21,479 bases of DNA, taken from NCBI GenBank assembly GCA_040003255.1, contig JBDUCV010000039.1, forward strand, positions 1-21,479. Direction: 5' to 3'. The position numbers were made by a program, and so were the translations under genes. The notes under the pieces are model-generated. The model did not search any database. It saw nothing but the letters and a program-made list of their open reading frames with translations, and was not told where the DNA came from. This DNA comes from JBDUCV01 sp040003255 (GTDB lineage: Bacteria; Actinomycetota; Actinomycetes; Mycobacteriales; Jatrophihabitantaceae). Positions 1 through 6,960 of this stretch are shown here, in pieces (the stretch's first letter is position 1; each line of letters opens with the position of its first letter).

Positions 1-34
1 CATGAACGCGACGACTGCATGAACGCGACGAACA
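1..34 (+). repeat. 17-bp imperfect tandem duplication over the first gene's start
   Basis: Bases 1-14 and 18-31 are the same 14-mer (catgaacgcgacga), spaced 17 bp, so bases 1-34 are two near-identical 17-bp units. Each unit contains an ATGA stop/start overlap. The first ATG (2-4) reads only MNATTA and stops at the TGA at 20-22, which overlaps the second ATG (19-21). The second ATG opens the phosphatase gene. An upstream gene, not visible here, could end at the TGA at 3-5 or at 20-22. The repeat itself is read directly; its effect on coupling is inference. Confidence 0.8.
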
Positions 35-648
35 CGGTGCACCTACTCCGGCACGGCGAGGTGTTCAACCCCGACAAGATCCTCTACGGGCGGCTGCCGG
101 GATATCGGCTGTCCGAGCGCGGCGAGCAGCAGGCGAAGCAGGCGGCGGCCTTCCTCGCCGAGCGCGGCATCGGCTACCTCGTCTCTTCCCCGCTCGAACG
201 TGCCCGGCAGACCGCCGTCCCGATCGCTGAGGCGGTCGGTTTGCCGGTCGCAATAGACGAGCGGCTGATCGAGGCTGGCAACGTCCTCGAGGGAAGGCGG
301 GGCGGGGTCGGACTGTTTGCTGATCCGCGCAACTGGCGTCGCTTCGTCAACCCGCTGCGGCCGTCCTGGGGCGAGCCGTACCTGCAGATCGCGCGCCGGG
401 TGCTCGCCGCGGCGCTGTCCGCGCGAGACCACGCGGACGGACGGGACGCGGTCTGCGTCAGCCATCAGTTGCCGATCGTCGCGGTACGCCGCCACGTCGA
501 AGGCCGGCGGTTGGCCCACGATCCGCGTAAGCGGCAATGCGCACTGGCCTCCGTGACGTCCCTTACGTTCGTCGGCGACGTGGTCGTGCGGGTGCGCTAT
601 TCCGAGCCCGCAGGCGCGACCCCGGCCGGGTCGGTGCCCGGCGCATAG
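19..648 (+). CDS. Histidine phosphatase family protein (phosphoglycerate mutase-like)
   Basis: A 209-residue member of the histidine phosphatase superfamily, cytosolic, with no signal peptide. The RHGE motif at residues 11-14 carries the phosphate-accepting His12 with Arg11. A second phosphate-binding Arg lies in the SSPLERARQTA segment (Arg61), the acid is probably Glu85, and the second catalytic His is His149 in VSHQLP. The physiological substrate cannot be told from sequence; true phosphoglycerate mutase is only one possibility. It starts the cytochrome c maturation cluster, as in the mycobacterial order hemL-phosphatase-thioredoxin-ccdA-resB-ccsB, so a hemL-like gene is expected just upstream (inference). 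ATG 19 is preferred because it leaves a short leader before the beta strand leading into RHGE. The frame stays open to the window edge, so a longer N-terminus cannot be excluded. The C-terminal ~15 residues are Ala/Pro/Gly-rich and probably disordered. Confidence 0.9.
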   Translation: MNATNTVHLLRHGEVFNPDKILYGRLPGYRLSERGEQQAKQAAAFLAERGIGYLVSSPLERARQTAVPIAEAVGLPVAIDERLIEAGNVLEGRRGGVGLFADPRNWRRFVNPLRPSWGEPYLQIARRVLAAALSARDHADGRDAVCVSHQLPIVAVRRHVEGRRLAHDPRKRQCALASVTSLTFVGDVVVRVRYSEPAGATPAGSVPGA

Positions 649-671
649 AACCGTTCTTGCACACTTGACCG

Positions 672-1262
672 GTGAGCTTCCGGCGGCTGGCTGCGACACT
701 AGGAATTGTTGCGGCCGCGGCTGTGTCGTTCGTCGCCTGCTCGGGTGGCAAGGACGCCGTCGACCAGTCAGCCGGCGGGCAGTTCCGATTCGTCGGTGCG
801 ACGCCGAGGGGCAAGGTCATTCCGCTGGCCGAGCGCAAGCAAGCCGGCACTGTCACCGGCGAGCTGCTGGACGGCAGTCCGTTCGCGCTCGCCGATGACC
901 GCGGCAAGGTCGTGGTCATCAACTTCTGGGCGACCTGGTGTGCGCCGTGCCAGGTCGAGACGCCCAACTTCGACCGGCTCTACCGCGAGCTAAAGGCCAC
1001 CGGCGTCGAGTTCGTCGGCATCGACACCAAGGACATCGGCCACAGCCAGGCCAACGCCTTCGTCCAGGACAACAACATCAGCTACCGGATGGTCTGGGAC
1101 CAGAAGGCGAAAACGGCGTTGCAATTGGGCAAGGTGCCGTCCGCGAGCCTGCCGTTCACGGTCGTGCTCGACAAGCAGCAGCGCGTCGCGGCGGTCTATC
1201 TCGGCCAGGTTCAACCCGCCGACCTGCGCCCCGTGCTGATCTCACTTGCCGCCGAGTCCTGA
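672..1262 (+). CDS. TlpA/ResA-like thiol-disulfide oxidoreductase, lipoprotein
   Basis: A 196-residue extracytoplasmic thioredoxin-fold protein. The N-terminus (residues 1-22) is a signal peptide with RR followed by a hydrophobic stretch. It ends in a lipobox-like FVAC, so Cys23 is the probable lipidated residue; Phe at -3 is slightly unusual. The thioredoxin active site is WCAPC (Cys90, Cys93), and the cis-proline is Pro161 in SLPFTV. In System II cytochrome c maturation such proteins reduce the CXXCH cysteines of apocytochromes using electrons from CcdA, whose gene starts 2 nt downstream. GTG 672 is chosen because it gives a complete signal peptide. There is no clear Shine-Dalgarno; CACACT lies 6 nt before the start and is only a poor -10. 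The gap to the phosphatase gene is 23 bp, so read-through from upstream is likely. Confidence 0.9.
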   Translation: MSFRRLAATLGIVAAAAVSFVACSGGKDAVDQSAGGQFRFVGATPRGKVIPLAERKQAGTVTGELLDGSPFALADDRGKVVVINFWATWCAPCQVETPNFDRLYRELKATGVEFVGIDTKDIGHSQANAFVQDNNISYRMVWDQKAKTALQLGKVPSASLPFTVVLDKQQRVAAVYLGQVQPADLRPVLISLAAES

Positions 1263-1264
1263 CC

Positions 1265-2020
1265 GTGTTCGCCAGTGCGGGACTGACCGGCACCGTCGAG
1301 AACGGGCCGCTGCTCGTCGCGGCCGGCGTTGCCGTGCTGGTGGGCCTAATCGGTTTTCTGTCGCCCTGCGTGCTACCGCTCGTGCCTGGCTACTTGTCCT
1401 ACGTCGCTGGACTGTCCGGCGCGGACGAGACGCACAGCCAGCGCCGGATGGTCGCTGGAGCCGTACTCTTCGTCCTCGGCTTCACGGTGATCTTCGTCGC
1501 CGAGGGCCTCTTGTTCGGCAGCCTGGGCGCCGCGATTCGCGGTCATACCTTGACGATCGAACGAGTGGCCGGCGTCATTACGATCGTGATGGGTCTGGTG
1601 TTTCTCGGCCGGATTCCCTTCCTGCAGCGGGAGATCAAGGTGCACGTCCTGCCCCGTGCCGGTCTCGCCGGGGCCCCGCTGCTCGGCGTTGCCTTCGGCG
1701 CGGCGTGGGGACCGTGCCTCACGCCGACGTTAAGCGCGGTTTATACGCTCGCGTTCACCGAAGCGACGGCGGGGCGGGGCGCATTCCTAATGGCGTTCTA
1801 CTGCCTCGGCCTCGGCATTCCGTTCGTCCTGGTGGCGCTGGGCGTCGGCTGGATGTCGGGTGCGCTGGATTTCGTCCGTCGGCACGCGCGGGTGGTAAGT
1901 CAAGTCGGCGGCGCGCTGCTGATCGTGATGGGCGTGCTGCTCGTCACCGGCGCGTGGGATACCTGGATGAACGCGCTGCGTTCGACGGCCGGCACGGTCG
2001 GTGTGGGGTCAAACTTGTGA
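1265..2020 (+). CDS. ccdA: Cytochrome c biogenesis protein CcdA (transmembrane thiol reductant conduit)
   Basis: A 251-residue polytopic membrane protein of the CcdA/DsbD-beta family. It takes electrons from cytosolic thioredoxin and passes them across the membrane to the TlpA-like lipoprotein. The two redox cysteines are Cys35 in GFLSPCVLPLVPGYLS and Cys151 in AAWGPCLTPT, each at the proline-flanked start of a repeated three-helix unit. I count about six hydrophobic helices. GTG 1265 is chosen because it lies 2 nt after the preceding stop and gives the usual family length; upstream codons in this frame overlap the thioredoxin gene and look like shadow sequence. Its stop overlaps the resB GTG by 4 bp (GTGA), which suggests translational coupling. 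Confidence 0.93.
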   Translation: MFASAGLTGTVENGPLLVAAGVAVLVGLIGFLSPCVLPLVPGYLSYVAGLSGADETHSQRRMVAGAVLFVLGFTVIFVAEGLLFGSLGAAIRGHTLTIERVAGVITIVMGLVFLGRIPFLQREIKVHVLPRAGLAGAPLLGVAFGAAWGPCLTPTLSAVYTLAFTEATAGRGAFLMAFYCLGLGIPFVLVALGVGWMSGALDFVRRHARVVSQVGGALLIVMGVLLVTGAWDTWMNALRSTAGTVGVGSNL

Positions 2021-3561
2021 ACCGGCGGCTGCGTCGGACCTGGCGCCGGCTGATCAGTATGCGCACAGCGCTGGTGCTGCTGTTCCTGCTCGCGGTCGCC
2101 TCGGTGCCCGGTTCGCTGCTGCCCCAGCGTCCGCTCAATCCGGTGAAAGTCCAAGGCTATCTGGCCGCCCACGGTGCCTGGGGATCCTTCCTCGACCACC
2201 TCGGCATGTTCGACGTATTCGGCACACCCTGGTTCGGGGCGATCTACTTGCTGCTGTTCGTGTCGCTGGTCGGCTGTCTGGTGCCACGGATTCGCATGCA
2301 CGCCCGGGCCATGATCGCCAAGCCGTTGCCTGCGCCCAGGAACCTCGACCGATTGCCGGAGTCCGGCGCCCTGCGATCAGCCGCGGCGCCGGTTGCCGTC
2401 GCGGTCGCGGCCCGCGAGGCGTTGGGACGGCGCTGGCGAGTGGTCCGCCGCGACGAACCGACCGGAGCGATCACCCTGTCGGCGGAGAAGGGCTATAGCC
2501 GCGAGACCGGCAACCTGATCTTCCACGTCGCGCTGCTGGCCGCGTTGGTGCTCATCGCCGTCGGCCGGCTCTACAGCTACCAAGGTATGCGGATCGTCGT
2601 CCAGGGCGCCGACGGCGGCTTCTGCAACGTCGTCGCACAGTACGACTCGTGGCGTCCCGGGCGATTCGCGCAGGACGGCCGGATCAGCCCAGCGCCGTTC
2701 TGCCTGGATTCCCTCGACCAGTTCACCGCCGAGTATTTGCCCACCGGCGAGCCGTCGAAGTTCCGGGCAGACGTGACGTATTCGCGCACCGTCCACTCGC
2801 CACCGCAGAAGGCGACGCTCACGGTGAACCACCCGTTGCGCATCGAGGGCGACCGGGTCTACCTGATCGGGCATGGCTTCGCCCCGCAGGTCACCGTTCG
2901 GGTACCCGATGGCAGGACCCGGCAGATCACCATGCCGTTTGTCCCGACCGACCCGTCCACCCTGTTGTCCGAGGGCGCGTTCAAGGAGTACGGCAAGCCC
3001 GACGCGAAGCAGGATCTGGGCGTCGAGGGTTTCTTCGCGCCAACCCCGCAGGACAAGGGGAATGGCGTGATCACGTCGGTCAGCCCGCAGGTGAGCAACC
3101 CGGTCCTCGGCATCTTCGTCTACACCGGCACGCTGAACGCCACCGGAGCCCCGCAGTCGGTTTACTCACTGAACACGTCGGCCATGACGCGCATCGGTCA
3201 GGCCAATCTGCGGATCGGCGAGACTCGGACCTTCGCCGGCGGAGTGTCGGTGCGCTTCGACGGGTGGCTGCCGTGGGCCAGCATCCAGGTTTCGCACGAC
3301 CCCACGCAGGGCTGGTTGCTCATCGCCGCCGTGGCCATGGTCACCGGGCTAATCGGTTCGCTCGGAATTCGCCGGCGACGGTTGTGGCTGCGGATCACCC
3401 CCGACGCGTCGGATGATCCACGTTCGCCTACCGTGGTGTCGGTGGGTGGCCTCGCCCGCAGCGACGCTGGCAACTTCACTGCGGAGTTCGCCGTCTTGCT
3501 CGAGCGGCTGCGCCAGGCTCTACCTACGACGCCGGCCCTCGTGCCGGCCGGAAGGGAGTGA
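2017..3561 (+). CDS. resB: Cytochrome c biogenesis protein ResB (Ccs1)
   Basis: A 514-residue protein of the ResB/Ccs1 family, the partner of CcsB in the System II holocytochrome c synthase. Membrane segments are at about residues 17-33, 73-91, 167-183 and 432-450. A large extracytoplasmic domain lies between the third and fourth. His170 in the third segment and His427 just before the last segment are candidate heme-relay ligands; these positions are read here and the role is inferred from the family. After the last helix is a charged cytosolic tail of about 60 residues. The GTG start overlaps the ccdA stop by 4 bp. It was preferred because it gives the MNRRLRRTWRR positively charged N-terminus directly before the first helix. 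Confidence 0.93.
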   Translation: MNRRLRRTWRRLISMRTALVLLFLLAVASVPGSLLPQRPLNPVKVQGYLAAHGAWGSFLDHLGMFDVFGTPWFGAIYLLLFVSLVGCLVPRIRMHARAMIAKPLPAPRNLDRLPESGALRSAAAPVAVAVAAREALGRRWRVVRRDEPTGAITLSAEKGYSRETGNLIFHVALLAALVLIAVGRLYSYQGMRIVVQGADGGFCNVVAQYDSWRPGRFAQDGRISPAPFCLDSLDQFTAEYLPTGEPSKFRADVTYSRTVHSPPQKATLTVNHPLRIEGDRVYLIGHGFAPQVTVRVPDGRTRQITMPFVPTDPSTLLSEGAFKEYGKPDAKQDLGVEGFFAPTPQDKGNGVITSVSPQVSNPVLGIFVYTGTLNATGAPQSVYSLNTSAMTRIGQANLRIGETRTFAGGVSVRFDGWLPWASIQVSHDPTQGWLLIAAVAMVTGLIGSLGIRRRRLWLRITPDASDDPRSPTVVSVGGLARSDAGNFTAEFAVLLERLRQALPTTPALVPAGRE

Positions 3562-4619
3562 CGGTGGCGGTCGACTCGGCGCTGGCGCACCTATCCGACG
3601 GGCTGTTCACCACGGCCATCGCCACCTACGCCCTCGCCATGGTCGGCTACACCGCGGAATATGCGTTCGGCCGCCACGGCCGGGTTGCGTCGACGTCGGC
3701 GACGCTGGTTGCCGCCCCGGCGCGGGTCGGTGTGCCGGCCGCGAGCGACCTTGCCGCCCCGGCCCGGGTTCTGGTCGGCGCCGGCGGATCGGTCGACGAG
3801 CACCCAACCGTCCTGGCTGGCGTGGTGCCCACCCGCCACCGCGCGCTGGCCGATCGGTTCGGACGGTTTGCCGTCGCGTTGACCGTACTGGGAGCGCTGA
3901 TCCACATCGGCTCGATTGCCCTACGCGGACTGGCCGTGGACCGGGTGCCATGGGGCAACATGTACGAGTTCTCGGCGGTCGTCGGGTTGCTCGCGGTGCT
4001 GGCCTTCCTTGCCGCGCTGGCGCGGGTGCCGCAGATCCGCTACCTCGGCGCGTTCGTCATGTTGCCGGTGATCTTGACTATGTTCCTGGCCGGAACGGTG
4101 CTCTACGCCAAGGCGTCTCCACTCGTGCCCGCTCTGCAGTCCTACTGGCTGGCGATCCATGTGTCGGCAGCGGCCAGCTCCGAGGGCATCCTGATGACCA
4201 GCGCGGTGATCACGATGCTGTTCCTGTTGCGGCAGCGTTACGACGCGCGGATCGCCGCGGGCGCATCGGTGCGGTTCCCGGTATCGATCGGTTCCCGGCT
4301 ACCCGCGCCCGAGACGCTCGACAAGGTCGCCTATCGCACGGTGGCTTTCGCGTTCCCGATCTACACGTTCGGGGTGATCGCCGGTGCGATCTGGGCCGAG
4401 GCAGCGTGGGGGCGCTACTGGGGGTGGGACCCGAAGGAGACCTGGGCGTTCATCGCGTGGGTGGTCTATGCCGCCTACCTGCACGCGCGCGCGACGGCGG
4501 GGTGGAAGGGCCGCGCCGCGGCGTGGGTCAACCTGCTGGGCTTCGGCGCGATGACGTTCAACTTCTTCGTCGTGAACATCGTCGTGTCGGGGCTGCACAG
4601 CTACGCCGGCCTGAACTGA
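3558..4619 (+). CDS. ccsB: c-type cytochrome biogenesis protein CcsB (CcsA/CcmC/CcmF heme-handling family)
   Basis: A 353-residue polytopic membrane protein that carries and attaches heme with ResB. The diagnostic tryptophan-rich WWD motif is WGRYWGWDPKE (residues 284-294). Conserved-type histidines are His116, His201, His309 and His347 near the C-terminus, in positions expected for the external and membrane heme ligands. An Ala/Val/Pro-rich linker of about 50 residues (45-95) between the first and second helices contains an internal duplication. The start is ambiguous. GTG 3558 overlaps the resB stop by 4 bp. GTG 3564, two codons later, is better spaced (5 nt) from the AAGGGAG at 3552-3558. 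The gene ends 39 bp before the converging PLDc_N gene. Confidence 0.93.
   Translation: MTVAVDSALAHLSDGLFTTAIATYALAMVGYTAEYAFGRHGRVASTSATLVAAPARVGVPAASDLAAPARVLVGAGGSVDEHPTVLAGVVPTRHRALADRFGRFAVALTVLGALIHIGSIALRGLAVDRVPWGNMYEFSAVVGLLAVLAFLAALARVPQIRYLGAFVMLPVILTMFLAGTVLYAKASPLVPALQSYWLAIHVSAAASSEGILMTSAVITMLFLLRQRYDARIAAGASVRFPVSIGSRLPAPETLDKVAYRTVAFAFPIYTFGVIAGAIWAEAAWGRYWGWDPKETWAFIAWVVYAAYLHARATAGWKGRAAAWVNLLGFGAMTFNFFVVNIVVSGLHSYAGLN
3709..3769 (+). repeat. In-frame internal duplication in the ccsB linker
   Basis: Bases 3709-3727 and 3751-3769 match at 18 of 19 positions and are exactly 42 bp apart, so both encode the same AAPARV hexapeptide 14 codons apart. They lie in the Ala/Val/Pro-rich loop after the first membrane helix of CcsB. 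The length suggests a decayed 42-bp tandem duplication. It could also be low-complexity convergence. Confidence 0.6.
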
Positions 4620-4658
4620 TCGCTGCGTCCCGCTTCCCGTTTGGGTTGGCGGCACGGT

Positions 4659-5018
4659 TCAGCCGCGCGGCTCTTCCGGGGGCTGGTCGGTGCCGGGCTT
4701 GCGCATCTCGTCGCGCAGCCGGCGCAGGAAATCCGGATCGTCGTCCGGCGCCACGCTGCGCCGTGGCGGGGGGCCGGCGCTCGACCCGCCGAGCATCCGG
4801 CCGACGCCGCCGCCCGGGGTGCGGGCGGTGGCACGGGGACGGCCGAAGGCGAACCAGGCGATCGCGCCGAGGGTGCTGAAGAGCAGCACGATGATCACCC
4901 AGATTGCCTTCGGCAGCGCGCGGATGCGGTCCGCGGGCGCCGTGATCGAGTCGAAGACCGCCCACAGCCATACGCCGACGGCAATCAGGGTGAGCAAGCC
5001 GCCGAACCGGATGAGCAT
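4659..5018 (-). CDS. PLDc_N domain small membrane protein
   Basis: A 119-residue protein with two membrane segments (about residues 5-22 and 38-57) that form the PLDc_N (phospholipase D nuclease N-terminal) domain. Features include WLWAVFD, the LPKAIWVII turn and the closing GAIAWFAFGRPR. There is no catalytic HKD motif, so despite the domain name it is not a phospholipase. The C-terminal ~55 residues are cytosolic, rich in Gly/Pro/Arg, then acidic (DDDPDFLRRLRDEM), a tail I recall from other actinobacterial members. Function is unknown. It converges on ccsB and is divergent from the Lrp/AsnC gene. The ATG sits 6 nt after a TACGCT hexamer, so the transcript is probably leaderless. Confidence 0.88.
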   Translation of the reverse strand: MLIRFGGLLTLIAVGVWLWAVFDSITAPADRIRALPKAIWVIIVLLFSTLGAIAWFAFGRPRATARTPGGGVGRMLGGSSAGPPPRRSVAPDDDPDFLRRLRDEMRKPGTDQPPEEPRG

Positions 5019-5024
5019 GCACCC

Positions 5025-5030
5025 AGCGTA
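5025..5030 (-). promoter_or_regulatory. -10 box for leaderless PLDc_N transcript
   Basis: TACGCT on the minus strand fits TANNNT and ends 6 nt before the ATG at 5018, the spacing expected if transcription starts at or next to the A of ATG. No convincing -35 box is visible. Confidence 0.55.
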
Positions 5031-5110
5031 CGACCAATCCTCGACTGTGCGTGATCTTCAACCAAGCGGCGGTGCGCCGACCGGCGGACTCAGCGCCGGC
5101 GAAGCGACCG

Positions 5111-5116
5111 TAGAGT
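5111..5116 (+). promoter_or_regulatory. -10 box for leaderless Lrp/AsnC transcript
   Basis: TAGAGT ends 7 nt before the GTG at 5124. This promoter and the minus-strand one at 5025-5030 face away from each other within the 105-bp gap 5019-5123. The Lrp-type product could therefore bind here and autoregulate (inference). Confidence 0.6.
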
Positions 5117-5123
5117 CGGCGGG

Positions 5124-5576
5124 GTGGATTCCGTCGATCATCGACTGCTCGACGCCCTGCGTAGGAACGCCCGGGCCACCTACGCCGAGCTCGCCCGCGT
5201 CGTCGGGCTCAGCGCGCCCGCCGTGCACGAGCGGGTCGCCAAGCTGGAATCGCAGTGTGTGATCACCGGCTACCACGCGGCCGTGGCGCCCGAGTCGCTC
5301 GGCTACTCAATGAGCGCCCTGATCGGGGTCTTCATCACCGACCAGGGCGACACCGACGCGGTGTCGGCGGCCCTGGCGCGGGTGCCGGAGATCGAGGACT
5401 GCTGGTTCGTCGCCGGCGAGGAGTCCTACGTGGTCAAGTTGCGGGTGCCCGACGTCGGCGCGCTGGAACGGATGATCGGCACGCTGAACCGGATCGATGG
5501 CGTATCCCGCACCCGGACGACGGTGGTGCTCTCAACGAAGTTCGAGGGACGGGTGCAACCGGTCGGCGATAGCTGA
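5124..5576 (+). CDS. Lrp/AsnC family transcriptional regulator
   Basis: A 150-residue Lrp/AsnC protein. Residues 1-50 form the winged helix-turn-helix: MDSVDHRLLDALRRNARATY, then AELARVVGLS and APAVHERVAKL as the two helices. Residues about 65-145 form the RAM/AsnC ligand domain (beta-alpha-beta-beta-alpha-beta) that usually makes dimers to octamers and binds an amino acid or similar effector. The ligand cannot be told from sequence. The GTG start is supported by a TANNNT hexamer 7 nt upstream and by the family-typical N-terminus. Position between PLDc_N and DUF4229 suggests local regulation; autoregulation is common in this family but not shown here. Confidence 0.9.
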   Translation: MDSVDHRLLDALRRNARATYAELARVVGLSAPAVHERVAKLESQCVITGYHAAVAPESLGYSMSALIGVFITDQGDTDAVSAALARVPEIEDCWFVAGEESYVVKLRVPDVGALERMIGTLNRIDGVSRTRTTVVLSTKFEGRVQPVGDS

Positions 5577-5590
5577 CCACCGGCCCTACG

Positions 5591-5596
5591 TACCCT
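5591..5596 (+). promoter_or_regulatory. -10 box in front of an 18-residue small ORF
   Basis: TACCCT ends 6 nt before the ATG at 5603, giving the same leaderless arrangement as the full genes in this window. The DUF4229 start is 53 nt further downstream, so this is probably also the promoter for that gene. Confidence 0.5.
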
Positions 5597-5602
5597 GACC
5601 GC

Positions 5603-5659
5603 ATGCCGTTCATGCACGGGGTGTCCACCAGGGGTGGTAGGGCGGACCTCGCTCGATGA
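5603..5659 (+). CDS. Candidate leaderless small ORF (18 residues) coupled to the DUF4229 gene
   Basis: ATG 5603 opens an 18-codon frame reading MPFMHGVSTRGGRADLAR. It ends at TGA 5657-5659, which overlaps the ATG of the next gene (ATGA). Support comes from the TACCCT box 6 nt upstream and the exact stop/start overlap. Together these suggest a leaderless leader peptide whose translation feeds the downstream start, which has no strong Shine-Dalgarno of its own. The peptide has no cysteine or amino acid run that would mark a classical attenuator. It is too short to prove coding from composition. Alternatively this stretch is simply the 5' leader of the DUF4229 gene. Confidence 0.45.
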   Translation: MPFMHGVSTRGGRADLAR

Positions 5660-5964
5660 GTGCGCTCCCGCCTGAGCCGCCGTCATTCGCCCATTCGATG
5701 GGAGCGCTGTGGCTGTACACGGTGCTGCGGATCGGGCTGTTCCTCGTGCTGTTCGCCATTCTCTGGCTGGTCGGGGTGGGCGGCCTGTTAGGCGTGTTGA
5801 TCGCCGTCATCCTCTCGGTGCCGTTGTCGCTGGTGTTGCTGGCGCGGCCGCGCGCCGCGCTGGCGCGGACAATCGAGCAGCGCGTCGCGGCCCGGCGGGC
5901 CAGGACGGCGGACCTCAATCGCGAATTACAGGGCGACGGTCCGGATGTTGAAGAATCGCATTAG
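5656..5964 (+). CDS. DUF4229 family small membrane protein
   Basis: A 102-residue protein with two hydrophobic helices (about residues 20-41 and 43-64) joined by a very short turn. A basic cytosolic helix follows (RPRAALARTIEQRVAARRARTADLNREL) with an acidic end. This layout matches the DUF4229 family of actinobacterial membrane proteins. Function is unknown. ATG 5656 is chosen because it overlaps the small ORF stop and gives a short Pro-rich head before the first helix. It converges on the inositol-monophosphatase-family gene 61 bp away. Confidence 0.82.
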   Translation: MSALPPEPPSFAHSMGALWLYTVLRIGLFLVLFAILWLVGVGGLLGVLIAVILSVPLSLVLLARPRAALARTIEQRVAARRARTADLNRELQGDGPDVEESH

Positions 5965-6002
5965 TGCTTTTCGTCTTCGGCAGCTGGCTGTGCTTCCGGC
6001 TG

Positions 6003-6024
6003 GTGCCGCGACGCCCCGCGGCGC
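6003..6024. terminator. Possible bidirectional hairpin terminator
   Basis: GCCGCG (6005-6010) pairs with CGCGGC (6017-6022) around a 6-nt loop, and the stem extends by a G-U and a G-C pair to 6003/6024. It lies between two convergent stop codons. There is no T tract on either side, so if it terminates it does so in the GC-hairpin style described for actinobacteria. Confidence 0.35.
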
Positions 6025-6025
6025 G

Positions 6026-6775
6026 CTAACCGGCAACCAGCTCGGCGATCTCGTCCACGACCCGCGAGCTGCCGGCGATGTGCCAGCGGTGGGAGCCGTC
6101 GTTGACTACCACCGTGCGGCCGCCCGCCGCGGTGACTAAGGCCTGTCCGGGAAACCAGTCCCATTCCAGCGAGTCGTGCTGGACCCAACCGCCCAGGCGC
6201 CCGGCGGCCACCGCGGCCAGTTCGATCGAGCCCGAGCCGAGCATCCGGACGGTGGCCGCGCCGCGGATCGCCCGCAGTAGCGGCAGCCTCGTTCCATCGT
6301 CCGGCAGCGTGCCTGGATGCAGATAGCTCGCGATCGATACCTCGGTCAACGCCCGGTCCAGCACCTCGCCGACTGGGACGCCATTGCAGCTGGTGGGGTG
6401 ATCACGTCCACCGATCCAGAGCTCGTCGGCGGCGGGGTGGTAAACCGCGCCGAGCACGACGCCGACGTCGTCGACGAGAGCGAGGGCGGAGCACCAGAAC
6501 GGCAGCCCGGACACGAAGTTGTACGTGCCGTCAACGGGGTCGACGTACCAGGTGCGTTCACCCGGCGTGCGTGTACCTTCCTCGCCGATTACCCCGTCGC
6601 GGGGCCGGACGTCGCGCAGCCGGGCCTCGATCAGGTCCTCGGCGGCGTGGTCCGCGGCCGACACGACGTCGGTCACCGAGGTCTTGCGGTCGATGCGTAA
6701 CCCGACCCGACGCATCCGCTCGGCGAGCTGCCCGGCCTCGCGCACGAGCGACCCGGCGAGCTCCACGTCGTCCAT
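6026..6775 (-). CDS. Inositol monophosphatase family protein
   Basis: A 249-residue Mg-dependent, Li-sensitive phosphatase-fold enzyme. Metal-binding motifs are GEEG (64-67, Glu65/Glu66), DPVDGT (79-84) and the late EWDW segment with Asp206. The usual family signature there is W-D-x-A-A-G; here it reads WDWFPG, a deviation in the substrate-side loop. Candidate substrates are inositol-1-phosphate, histidinol phosphate (HisN-type), fructose-1,6-bisphosphate or PAP. The sequence does not decide between them, and no biosynthetic neighbour helps, so no symbol is given. ATG 6775 lies 7 nt after a minus-strand TAGGGT box. Confidence 0.88.
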   Translation of the reverse strand: MDDVELAGSLVREAGQLAERMRRVGLRIDRKTSVTDVVSAADHAAEDLIEARLRDVRPRDGVIGEEGTRTPGERTWYVDPVDGTYNFVSGLPFWCSALALVDDVGVVLGAVYHPAADELWIGGRDHPTSCNGVPVGEVLDRALTEVSIASYLHPGTLPDDGTRLPLLRAIRGAATVRMLGSGSIELAAVAAGRLGGWVQHDSLEWDWFPGQALVTAAGGRTVVVNDGSHRWHIAGSSRVVDEIAELVAG

Positions 6776-6782
6776 GCAACCG

Positions 6783-6788
6783 ACCCTA
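6783..6788 (-). promoter_or_regulatory. -10 box for leaderless inositol-monophosphatase-family transcript
   Basis: TAGGGT on the minus strand ends 7 nt before the ATG at 6775. It lies in the 185-bp divergent gap shared with the DMT gene. Confidence 0.6.
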
Positions 6789-6947
6789 GCGGCGCGCCGG
6801 GTGAGCGACTCGCCGCGGAATTCGCTTCAGTCTGACCGCGCACTTGGCGACGCTGTCGTGATGACCGACGAGCTGCTCGCTTGGCGCGGCGTGCGCTACC
6901 CGCAGCAGCTCGACGCGTCTGGCCCGCCCGCTCATCACATCACCGGA

Positions 6948-6953
6948 TAGCGT
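6948..6953 (+). promoter_or_regulatory. -10 box for leaderless DMT-family transcript
   Basis: TAGCGT ends 7 nt before the GTG at 6961. The same hexamer is found in front of the repeat-peptide gene at 7958-7963. No clear -35 is visible. Confidence 0.6.
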
Positions 6954-6960
6954 TCGTGGC

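Noticed and set aside
938..1264. Upstream extension of the ccdA frame
   Set aside because: The extension overlaps the thioredoxin gene, is Arg/Gln/Gly-rich and has no membrane character. The CcdA fold begins after GTG 1265.
4661..4672. 12-bp palindrome AGCCGCGCGGCT at the ccsB/PLDc_N convergent junction
   Set aside because: It sits inside the PLDc_N coding end, leaves almost no loop for a hairpin, and short GC palindromes are frequent in this sequence.
3413..4879. 488-codon plus-strand frame over ccsB and the PLDc_N gene
   Set aside because: Arg/Gly/Ala-rich composition without motifs. It overlaps ccsB, which has the WWD motif in another frame, and runs into a gene on the other strand.
6861..6950. 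29-codon frame (MTDELLAWRGVRYPQQLDAS and on) in the gap before the DMT gene
   Set aside because: No Shine-Dalgarno and no -10 box at the leaderless distance. Its stop falls inside the DMT promoter box, and nothing beyond an open frame supports it. It could be revisited if conserved in relatives.
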